Positions 25,985 through 32,787 of a stretch of 64,000 nucleotides of DNA are shown piece after piece (position 1 is the first letter of the stretch; every line of letters begins with the position of its first letter). Location of the stretch: NCBI RefSeq assembly GCF_015693305.1, contig NZ_CP065138.1:62001-126000 (forward strand), read 5' to 3'. The notes beneath the pieces are model-generated. The model had not been told where the DNA came from and did not search any database. It saw nothing but the letters and a program-made list of their open reading frames with translations. The DNA is from Sphingobium sp. Cam5-1 (GTDB lineage: Bacteria; Pseudomonadota; Alphaproteobacteria; Sphingomonadales; Sphingomonadaceae). The position numbers and the translations under genes are program-made.

Positions 25985-26042
25985 GGACAAAAAACTTCCT
26001 GAAAGCAGAGCGTTGGGGCTGTGCGATCAGTTGCAAGTCCAT
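25941..26042 (-). CDS. Possible leader peptide overlapping the ABC-F start
   Basis: A 33-codon ORF reading MDLQLIAQPQRSAFRKFF at its N-terminus, with GGAGG 9 bp before its ATG, better than the ribosome site of the ABC-F gene itself. It runs in another frame and ends 41 bp inside the ABC-F gene. A promoter-like pair TTGCCA-N17-TATTAG lies just upstream on the minus strand. The arrangement could let stalled translation of the leader control the downstream gene. This is inference; no homologue is recognised. Confidence 0.4.
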   Translation of the reverse strand: MDLQLIAQPQRSAFRKFFVHACNYSLSYQLVRA

Positions 26043-26171
26043 GATGATGATCCTCCGGAAACAGGCTTGTGCTAATATAGCAGGGCCGTTCCACTGGCAA
26101 CCGGCGGCTTCTGCCCCGATTGACGCGGCGCAGCATCGCCGTCACTGAAGGGCCAAAAGGGCTGGGTCCAA

Positions 26172-26753
26172 ATGCGAATCGTCATCATCGATGACAGCGG
26201 CCTGCGCGCGACGGTTCTCGAAGAAGGACTGCGTGAGGCTGGCTATGACGATATCCACATCGTCCCACCGCGCGGCGGCTTCGTCGCGCGGCTCGAACGC
26301 ATGGCGCCCGATGTCGTGCTGATGGATCTGGGCAGCCCCAGCCGCGACACGTTGGAGGAAATGCTGTCCGTCAGCCGCGCGCTCGCCCGGCCTATCGCCA
26401 TGTTCGTCGATCAATCGGACGAATCCATGATCGGCGCCGCGATCGATGCGGGTGTGTCCGCTTATGTCGTCGATGGCCTGCGCAAGGAGCGGGTGAAGCC
26501 GGTGCTGGAACTCGCCGTGCGCCGTTTCAACGCCTTCGCGCGGCTCCAGACCGAACTGGACGAGGCGCGGACGCAACTTTCCGACCGCAAGATCATCGAC
26601 CGCGCCAAATCCATCCTGATGAGCCAGCGCGGCATCAGCGAACCGGACGCCTATGCGCTGTTACGGTCGAGTGCGATGAATCAGGGGAAAAAGATCGTGG
26701 ATGTCGCCCAGGCACTCATCACCGCCAGCGACCTGTTGGGAGGGGGCTTATGA
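26172..26753 (+). CDS. nasT: NasT, ANTAR-domain RNA-binding antiterminator
   Basis: A 193-residue response regulator. Residues 1-120 form a receiver-like domain (RIVIIDDSG, D52 in VVLMDLG). Residues 130-190 form an ANTAR domain (LSDRKIIDRAKSILMSQRGISEPDAYALLRSSAMNQGKKIVDVA), which binds paired hexaloop hairpins in mRNA leaders and prevents terminator formation. In Azotobacter and Paracoccus, NasT is held inactive by NasS without nitrate. Its stop overlaps the nasS start (ATGA). Two leaders with matching hairpins plus terminators are found ahead of narK and nirB. Confidence 0.95.
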   Translation: MRIVIIDDSGLRATVLEEGLREAGYDDIHIVPPRGGFVARLERMAPDVVLMDLGSPSRDTLEEMLSVSRALARPIAMFVDQSDESMIGAAIDAGVSAYVVDGLRKERVKPVLELAVRRFNAFARLQTELDEARTQLSDRKIIDRAKSILMSQRGISEPDAYALLRSSAMNQGKKIVDVAQALITASDLLGGGL

Positions 26754-27952
26754 CGACTTGCCTGCGCATCGCCTATTTGCCGCTGACCGATTCCGCCGTG
26801 CTGGCGGTGGCGCGGGAAAAGGGTTTCGCCGAGGAGGAGGGGATCGCCCTCGATCTCGTCCGCACGGTCAGCTGGGCGACCTTGCGCGACCGGTTGATCT
26901 TCGGTCAGGTGCAGGCCGCGCACATGCTCGCCCCGCTCGCTATCGCGGTGACGCTGGGATTGAGCCAGCAGCCCGCGCCGCTGTCGGCGCCCTATAAGCT
27001 CAACGTCAACGGCAATATGCTGGTGATGGCGCGCGAGTTCGCGCAGGCGCTCGACCCTGATGTCGCCGCCCGGCTCGACGATCCGCTCGGCACCGCCCAC
27101 GACTTCGCCGCCGCCATTGGCCTGTGGAAACGCAAGCCGGTGATCGGCGTCGTTCACCGCTTTTCCAGCCATGCCATCATGTTGCGCTACTGGCTGGCGA
27201 GCGCGGGCGTCGACCCCGATCGCGACGTGCTGCTGCGCGTGGTGCCGCCGTCGCTGACGGTGGAAGCGATGCGCGCGGGCGAGATCGATGGCTTCATCGC
27301 GGGTGAGCCGTGGGGCAGCGCCGCCGTGGAAGCAGGCCTTGCCGAAGCTGTCGCCATTGGCGAGCGGATCTGGCGGCGCGGCGTTGAAAAGGTGCTCGCC
27401 TTCCGCACCCCCTGGCTGGAGGAAAATCCGCAAACCGTGGACGCGCTGATCCGCGCGCTGGTCCGTTCCGCCGCATGGTGCGACGACCCGGCCAATCATG
27501 AGGCGCTCGCGCACCTCCTGTCGCAACCGCATTTCGTCGATCAGCCCGCCGACCTTATCCTGCGCGCACTGTCTGGCCGCATTGTCGCACGGCCGGACAT
27601 GGCCCCGCTCGACATGCCCGACTTCATGCTCTTCTCCCGCGAAGCGACGCCCTTTCCCTGGCGCAGTCAGGCGCTGTGGCTCTATTCGCAGCTCGCCCGC
27701 TGGAAGATGGTGGATCATACGCCCGAAAACGCCGCAAAGGCCGGATCGGTCTTCCGTCCCGACATCTTCCGCCGCGCGCTGGCCGAAAGCAATGTGCCGA
27801 TTCCGGGCGCCAGCATGAAGGTGGAGGGAGCCGTCGCATCCCCCTTGGCCGTGGGGTCGAAGCGGGGAGAATTGACGCTCGGTCCCGATCGTTTCTTCGA
27901 CGGCCGCACATTTGATCCCGAACATATCGAGGATTTCCTGAAGAGTTTTTGA
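26750..27952 (+). CDS. nasS: NasS, cytoplasmic nitrate/nitrite sensor
   Basis: A 400-residue protein of the NrtA/CmpA nitrate-binding family but with no signal peptide, which marks the cytosolic sensor NasS and separates it from a transporter subunit. It opens with LRIAYLPLTDSAVLAVAREKGF and carries FSSHAIMLRYWLASAGVDPD, IDGFIAGEPWGSAAVE and PDMPDFMLFSREATPFPWRSQA-type segments usual in the family. Without nitrate or nitrite NasS sequesters NasT; ligand binding releases it to act on leader RNA. It overlaps nasT and lies directly upstream of the narK leader. Confidence 0.93.
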   Translation: MTTCLRIAYLPLTDSAVLAVAREKGFAEEEGIALDLVRTVSWATLRDRLIFGQVQAAHMLAPLAIAVTLGLSQQPAPLSAPYKLNVNGNMLVMAREFAQALDPDVAARLDDPLGTAHDFAAAIGLWKRKPVIGVVHRFSSHAIMLRYWLASAGVDPDRDVLLRVVPPSLTVEAMRAGEIDGFIAGEPWGSAAVEAGLAEAVAIGERIWRRGVEKVLAFRTPWLEENPQTVDALIRALVRSAAWCDDPANHEALAHLLSQPHFVDQPADLILRALSGRIVARPDMAPLDMPDFMLFSREATPFPWRSQALWLYSQLARWKMVDHTPENAAKAGSVFRPDIFRRALAESNVPIPGASMKVEGAVASPLAVGSKRGELTLGPDRFFDGRTFDPEHIEDFLKSF

Positions 27953-28015
27953 GGGGCGGGCGCTCGAAAAATTGTGCCTTGCAACATGAAACGAATCATT
28001 AGATAAGGCCAAGGT

Positions 28016-28068
28016 CGCGCGACGAAGCGCGTTCATGGATGAGCATGCCCAAGGATGGGGTCGCGCTC
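28016..28068 (+). promoter_or_regulatory. ANTAR-type hairpin pair in the narK leader (NasT target)
   Basis: Two hairpins precede a terminator. P1 (28016-28031) has stem CGCG/CGCG with hexaloop ACGAAG, or in another register CGCGC/GCGCG with loop GACGAA. P2 has outer stem GAGC/GCTC (28041-28044 and 28065-28068), inner CCC/GGG and hexaloop AAGGAT, which fits the ANTAR rule of A at loop position 1 and G at position 4. P1 fits less well than the copies ahead of nirB. The location, 21 nt before a terminator and 110 nt before narK, supports the assignment. Confidence 0.65.
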
Positions 28069-28089
28069 TCCTCAAACACTATTTGCAGC

Positions 28090-28143
28090 AAAGCCGCTGG
28101 CCGGGTCCCGTCACAAACGGGCGTCCGGAGAGCGGCTTTTTTT
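28090..28143 (+). terminator. Attenuator terminator in the narK leader
   Basis: Stem AAAGCCGCT (28090-28098) with AGCGGCTTT (28131-28139) encloses a GC-rich arm, followed by TTTTTTT (28137-28143). It stands between nasS and narK inside the presumed leader. With the upstream ANTAR hairpins, it should stop transcription unless NasT is active. Confidence 0.85.
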
Positions 28144-28176
28144 GTGTCCATTTCACCTGGATTGAAGGACCTCGTC

Positions 28177-29421
28177 ATGGCAACTGCTTATTGGGATCGC
28201 GAGAAGGGCGGCGAGGGGACAGCCGGGCCAACCAGCTTCTGGAAAGCTGGCCACACGCCGACCCTGATTGCCGCTTTCCTCTATTTTGACCTCGCCTTCA
28301 TGGTGTGGGTGCTGCTCGGGCCGCTTGCGCCCTCCATTTCCAAGACGCTGGGTCTGACCCCTGCTGAAAAGGGCCTGATGGTGGCGGTGCCGACGCTGGC
28401 GGGCGCGTTGCTGCGCGTCGTGAACGGCCTGCTGGTCGACCGCATCGGATGCAAGCAGGCGGGTGCGATCAGCCAGGTGATCGTGATCATTGGACTTTTC
28501 ACCGCCTGGTTCATGGGCGTGAATAGCTTCGGCGGGACGCTGGCGCTGGGCGTGATCCTGGGCTTTGCGGGCGCAAGCTTCGCCATCGCGCTGCCGCTGG
28601 CCAGCCGCTGGTATCCGCCTGAGCATCAGGGCAAGGCCATGGGCCTCGCTGGCATGGGCAATTCGGGCACGGTGCTGGCCTCGCTTTTCGCGCCGATGCT
28701 GGCCAAAGCCTTCGGCTGGAACGCCGTGCTGGGCCTCGCCTGCATCCCGCTCACCATCGTGTTTCTCCTTTACCTGATCATGGCGAAGAACGCCCCCAAC
28801 GCGCCCGCGCCCAAGAAGCTGGTGGACTATTTCCACCCGCTCAAGAGCGCCGACGCCTGGTGGCTGATGGGCTTCTATTCGGTGACCTTCGGCGGTTTCG
28901 TCGGTCTGGCCGCGTCGCTGCCGATCTACTTCACCGACCAGTTTGGCCTTACCCCGATCATTGCGGGCTACTGCACTGCGGGCTGCGTGTTCGCCGGGTC
29001 GCTGGTTCGCCCCATGGGCGGCGCGCTGGCTGACAAGATCGGTGGCGTGAAGGCGCTGATGATCGTCTACATCATGGCTGCCCTGGCTCTGGCGGGCGTG
29101 TCCTATGCGCCGACGCTCTTCTCTGCCCTGGGCTTCTTCGTCGCCGCGATGCTGGCGCTGGGCGTTGGCAATGGCTCGGTCTTCCAGCTGGTGCCGCAGC
29201 GTTTTCAGGAAGAAATCGGCGTCATGACCGGCCTGGTCGGCATGGCGGGCGGCATTGGCGGCTTTTACCTCGCATCCTCGCTGGGTATCGCCAAGCAGTT
29301 CACCGGCAGCTTCGCGCCCGGCTTCCTGATCTTCGCGGGCCTCGCCGTGGTGGCATTCCTCGGTATCTCGCTGGTGCGTGCCAAGTGGCGCGCGACCTGG
29401 AGCACCGGCGCGCGCATCTGA
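28177..29421 (+). CDS. narK: NarK-type nitrate/nitrite transporter (MFS)
   Basis: A 414-residue, 12-helix MFS protein of the nitrate/nitrite porter family. It shows FDLAFMVWVLLGPLAPSISK in helix 1, LRVVNGLLVDRIGCKQ between helices 2 and 3, the nitrate signature GFAGASFAIALPLASRWYPPEHQGKAMGLAGMGNSG, and GVGNGSVFQLVPQRF in the second half. It would import nitrate for assimilation. The ATG at 28177 has GAAGGA 7 bp upstream; the frame is open through the leader but that part is the hairpin region. Its place between nasS and nirB and its leader link it to NasST control. Confidence 0.95.
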   Translation: MATAYWDREKGGEGTAGPTSFWKAGHTPTLIAAFLYFDLAFMVWVLLGPLAPSISKTLGLTPAEKGLMVAVPTLAGALLRVVNGLLVDRIGCKQAGAISQVIVIIGLFTAWFMGVNSFGGTLALGVILGFAGASFAIALPLASRWYPPEHQGKAMGLAGMGNSGTVLASLFAPMLAKAFGWNAVLGLACIPLTIVFLLYLIMAKNAPNAPAPKKLVDYFHPLKSADAWWLMGFYSVTFGGFVGLAASLPIYFTDQFGLTPIIAGYCTAGCVFAGSLVRPMGGALADKIGGVKALMIVYIMAALALAGVSYAPTLFSALGFFVAAMLALGVGNGSVFQLVPQRFQEEIGVMTGLVGMAGGIGGFYLASSLGIAKQFTGSFAPGFLIFAGLAVVAFLGISLVRAKWRATWSTGARI

Positions 29422-29506
29422 TCATCGCTTACCGGAGAGGAGAGGCGGCGGCACTCGAAAGAGGAGCCGCCGCCCTTGTTTTTGGGCAATGAGAACCGCC
29501 CTACCT

Positions 29507-29580
29507 CCGTTCGGGCTGAGCTTGTCGAAGCCCTTTTCTTCCTAAGAAGTGAAGCCCTTCGACAAGCTCAGGGCGAACGG
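29507..29580. repeat. Dispersed palindromic repeat, family R2 (copy 1)
   Basis: Inverted repeat with arms CCGTTCGGGCTGAGCTTGTC and CTTCGACAAGCTCAGGGCGA, ending in ACGG. Other copies lie at 41806-41883 and 49314-49391, with a diverged one at 36192-36263. It sits between narK and the nirB leader in a 391-bp gap that otherwise holds only the nirB control region. Confidence 0.85.
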
Positions 29581-29664
29581 TGAAAAGGTGAAAGCTGAGC
29601 GCAATTTCTAACTTTTCCGCCGAATCGCTTGACCCCAGCTGCGTTTCATTTATGCTGCACTGCG

Positions 29665-29716
29665 AAGGACAAGGTTGTCCTTAACTGACATAGCTGCGGT
29701 GATCCACGGTTGGATC
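29665..29716 (+). promoter_or_regulatory. ANTAR hairpin pair in the nirB leader (NasT target)
   Basis: Two textbook ANTAR hairpins. P1 is AAGGAC-AAGGTT-GTCCTT (29665-29682) and P2 is GATCC-ACGGTT-GGATC (29701-29716). Both stems are perfect and both hexaloops have A at position 1 and G at position 4, as needed for binding by NasT/NasR-type proteins. The two are 18 nt apart, and a terminator starts 21 nt after P2. NasT, encoded 3 kb upstream, is the obvious reader. Confidence 0.85.
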
Positions 29717-29736
29717 GTCAAAGCGTGAATGATGGC

Positions 29737-29795
29737 AAAGCCGCCATCCAGACCTCTGGGTTCAAAGCCCAGGGGTCCGGATGGCGGCTTTTTTA
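29737..29795 (+). terminator. Attenuator terminator in the nirB leader
   Basis: A long stem, AAAGCCGCCATCC (29737-29749) with GGATGGCGGCTTT (29779-29791), carries an inner CTGGG/CCCAG arm and is followed by TTTTTTA. It ends 18 bp before the nirB start. Terminating here by default would keep nirBD-nasA silent without nitrate. Confidence 0.9.
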
Positions 29796-29812
29796 TTGTC
29801 TGGAGTCAAGGG

Positions 29813-32320
29813 ATGGATTTTCAGAACAACGCCGGACCGGAGACGGCCAACGAAGAGGAACTCTTCGTGCCCTCCGACGATGTGCGCGAACATCTGGTTG
29901 TTGTGGGCAACGGCATGGCTGGTTGCCGGGCGGTCGAGGAACTGCTGGCGCGCGATGCGGGGCGCTATCGCGTCACCATCTTCGGCGCTGAGCCTTATGT
30001 GAACTACAACCGCATCATGCTCTCGCCGGTTCTGGCGGGTGAGAAGAGCTTCGATGACATCGTCATCAACAGCCGCGAATGGTATGATGAGAACAAGATC
30101 GAACTGATCGCCGGTGATCCGGTGACGGCGATCGACCGCGTTGCCAAGACGGTGAAGAGCCAGTTGGGTCGCACTGTTGGCTATGACAAGCTGCTGATCG
30201 CAACCGGTTCCGATCCGTTCATCATCCCGGTTCCGGGCAAGGACCTGCCGGGCGTCATCAGCTTCCGCGACATGAAGGATGTCGATACCATGCTGGAAGC
30301 TGCCGGGAAGGGCGGCAATGCAGTGGTCATCGGCGGCGGGCTGCTGGGGCTGGAAGCGGCGCACGGCCTGACCCTGCGCGGCATGAAGGTCACCGTGATC
30401 CACCTCATGGACACGCTGATGGAACGTCAGCTGGACGAGGCGGCGGGCTGGCTGCTGAAGACCGCGCTGGAAGGGCGTGGCCAGACCATCCTGACCGGCG
30501 CCAACACCGAAGCCATCTATGGTGACGGCAAGGTCGAGGGCGTCCGTCTGAAGGACGGCACCGAAATCCCCGCGAGCCTCGTCGTCATGGCGGTGGGTAT
30601 CCGCCCCTCGACCGCGCTGGCCCGCGAAGCCGGCCTCGAAGTCAATCGCGGTATCAAGGTCGACGACCATATGGTCACCAGCGACCCCGATGTCCTCGCG
30701 GTCGGCGAATGCGTCGAGCATGATGGCAATGTCTATGGCCTCGTCGCGCCGCTGTGGGACATGTGCCGCAGCCTTGCCGACGGCCTGACCGACCAGCATA
30801 GCGGCTACAAGGGTTCGGTCACCTCGACCAAGCTCAAGGTTGCGGGTCTGGACGTTTTCTCCGCCGGGGACTTTTCGGGTGGCGAGGGCTGCGAGGACAT
30901 CGTCCTGCGCGATGCCTCGCGCGGCGTTTACAAGCGCGTCGTCGTCAAGGATGACAAAATCATCGGCGCCGTTCTTTACGGCGATACCGTCGATGGCGGC
31001 TGGTATTTCGACCTGCTGAAGCGCGAGGAAAATGTCGCGGACATTCGCGACCTGCTGATCTTCGGTCAGGCCTTCGCCTCTGGAGGAGGCGCGCTGGACC
31101 CTAAGGCGGCCGTTGCGGCGCTCTCGGACGATGCCGAGATTTGCGGCTGCAACGGCGTCAGCAAGGGCCAGGTCGTCGCCTGCATCGAAAAGGGCGCATG
31201 CAGCCTCGACGCGGTGCGTGGCACTTGCAAGGCTTCGGCCAGCTGCGGCAGCTGCACCGGCCTGGTCGAAAATTTGCTGGCGGTGGTGCTGGGCGACGAC
31301 GTCCAGTCTGGCCCCAAGACGATGTGCAAGTGCACCAGCTTCGGCCATGACGATGTCCGCCGCGAGATTGTGGCGCAGAATATGCGCTCGATCCCGGAAG
31401 TGATGCAGAAGTTGCACTGGTCGACGCCGGATGGTTGTTCGTCCTGCCGTCCGGCGCTCAACTATTATCTGCTCTGCGCGCTGCCCGGCGAATATGTCGA
31501 TGATCAGCAGAGCCGCTTCGTCAATGAGCGCATGCACGCCAACATCCAGAAGGACGGCACTTATTCGGTGGTGCCGCGCATGTGGGGTGGCCTGACCAAC
31601 CCGCGTGAACTGCGTGCGATCGCCGATGTGGTCGAGAAATATGACGCGCCGATGGTGAAGGTCACCGGCGGCCAGCGGCTCGACATTTTCGGCATCAAGA
31701 AGGAAGACCTGCCCGCCGTCTGGGCCGACCTCAATGCCGCGGGCATGGTGTCGGGCCACGCTTACGGCAAGTCGCTGCGCACGGTGAAGACCTGCGTCGG
31801 CTCGGAATGGTGCCGCTTCGGTACGCAGGACTCCACCGGCCTTGGCGTCAAGACCGAACGGATGACCTGGGGATCGTGGATGCCTCACAAGTTCAAGATT
31901 GCCGTATCCGGCTGCCCCCGCAACTGCGCGGAGGCGACGATCAAGGACTTTGGCGTGGTCTGCGTAGACTCAGGGTACGAGCTGCATGTCGGCGGCAATG
32001 GCGGCATCCATGTCCGCGCCACCGACCTGCTGTGCAAGGTCGCGACCGAGCAGGAGGCGCTCGACTATTGCGCCGCCTTCACCCAGCTCTATCGCGAGGA
32101 AGCGCGCTATCTGGAGCGCACCGCGCCCTGGATCGAGCGTGTCGGTGTGGAATATGTGAAGCAGCGGATCGTGGAAGACGAAGCAGGCCGCGAGGCTCTG
32201 CGCGCCCGCTTCCTCTACTCGCAGAGCTTCTCTCAGGAGGACCCTTGGGCGCAGCGCGCAGCCGGTGCGGAGAGCGAATTGCACCAGCACCTCGACCCCA
32301 TCGCCATCGCTGCGGAGTAA
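29813..32320 (+). CDS. nirB: Assimilatory nitrite reductase [NAD(P)H] large subunit
   Basis: An 835-residue enzyme that reduces nitrite to ammonium in the cytoplasm. Domains in order: FAD/NAD(P) oxidoreductase (about 15-400; VVGNGMAGCRAVEELL and VIGGGLLGLEAAHGL), a BFD-like [2Fe-2S] domain (CGCNGVSKG, about 445, and CGSCTG), then nitrite/sulfite reductase ferredoxin-like and siroheme/4Fe-4S domains with the ligands CVGSEWCRFG and GCPRNCAEATIKD. All expected cysteines are present. The ATG at 29813 follows AAGGG; an in-frame ATG at 29729 lies upstream of the terminator and is rejected. nirD follows after 5 bp. Confidence 0.97.
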   Translation: MDFQNNAGPETANEEELFVPSDDVREHLVVVGNGMAGCRAVEELLARDAGRYRVTIFGAEPYVNYNRIMLSPVLAGEKSFDDIVINSREWYDENKIELIAGDPVTAIDRVAKTVKSQLGRTVGYDKLLIATGSDPFIIPVPGKDLPGVISFRDMKDVDTMLEAAGKGGNAVVIGGGLLGLEAAHGLTLRGMKVTVIHLMDTLMERQLDEAAGWLLKTALEGRGQTILTGANTEAIYGDGKVEGVRLKDGTEIPASLVVMAVGIRPSTALAREAGLEVNRGIKVDDHMVTSDPDVLAVGECVEHDGNVYGLVAPLWDMCRSLADGLTDQHSGYKGSVTSTKLKVAGLDVFSAGDFSGGEGCEDIVLRDASRGVYKRVVVKDDKIIGAVLYGDTVDGGWYFDLLKREENVADIRDLLIFGQAFASGGGALDPKAAVAALSDDAEICGCNGVSKGQVVACIEKGACSLDAVRGTCKASASCGSCTGLVENLLAVVLGDDVQSGPKTMCKCTSFGHDDVRREIVAQNMRSIPEVMQKLHWSTPDGCSSCRPALNYYLLCALPGEYVDDQQSRFVNERMHANIQKDGTYSVVPRMWGGLTNPRELRAIADVVEKYDAPMVKVTGGQRLDIFGIKKEDLPAVWADLNAAGMVSGHAYGKSLRTVKTCVGSEWCRFGTQDSTGLGVKTERMTWGSWMPHKFKIAVSGCPRNCAEATIKDFGVVCVDSGYELHVGGNGGIHVRATDLLCKVATEQEALDYCAAFTQLYREEARYLERTAPWIERVGVEYVKQRIVEDEAGREALRARFLYSQSFSQEDPWAQRAAGAESELHQHLDPIAIAAE

Positions 32321-32325
32321 TCACC

Positions 32326-32661
32326 ATGACGACATGGATCGACATCGGAACGCTGGCCGACATTCCCCAGCGCGGCGCTCGCACGGTGCAAATTGCAGGC
32401 GAAAAGGAAATCGCCGTCTTCCGGACCAGCGATGACAAGGTTTTCGCACTGGTCAATGAATGCCCGCACAAGAAGGGCCCGCTGAGCCAGGGCATCGTCC
32501 ATGGCCACAGCGTCGCCTGCCCGCTGCACAACTGGAACATCGCCCTGAAAACGGGCGAGGCGCAGGGCGCGGACGAGGGCTGCACGCCGACGATCGCCGT
32601 GAAAGAGGAGGGCGGTCGCATCCTGATCGCTCGCCCGGCGGCGATGAAGGCAGCAGCCTGA
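32326..32661 (+). CDS. nirD: Nitrite reductase [NAD(P)H] small subunit
   Basis: A 111-residue Rieske-type protein of the NirD family. It has CPHKKGPLSQG and ACPLHNW, keeping both Cys-x-His pairs of a [2Fe-2S] Rieske centre (CPH and CPLH). Many NirD proteins lose these ligands, so this one belongs to the cluster-bearing group. It partners NirB. The ATG lies 5 bp after nirB. A 126-bp gap with a hairpin (GGTCCC at 32680-32685 with GGGACC at 32700-32705) separates it from nasA, but without a T run. Confidence 0.94.
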   Translation: MTTWIDIGTLADIPQRGARTVQIAGEKEIAVFRTSDDKVFALVNECPHKKGPLSQGIVHGHSVACPLHNWNIALKTGEAQGADEGCTPTIAVKEEGGRILIARPAAMKAAA

Positions 32662-32787
32662 AGCGGGAAATCAGCTTCCGGTCCCTAGCCACAACGGCGG
32701 GGACCCGGGTGGGGGTGTCTTGTTGGCCATCCCTTGCGGCAAGCGCCTCCACCCAATTCCTATTCCTCGGGACGAAGAGGTAAGAGC

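Noticed and set aside
29729..29812. In-frame ATG and extension ahead of nirB
   Set aside because: It lies inside the leader terminator; the ATG at 29813 has its own ribosome site and matches NirB proteins.
29762..31888. Long open frame (about 708 codons) on the minus strand opposite nirB
   Set aside because: It lies entirely antisense to nirB, has no recognisable domain, is His/Arg/Asp-rich as expected for the complement of GC-rich codons, and lacks a ribosome site.
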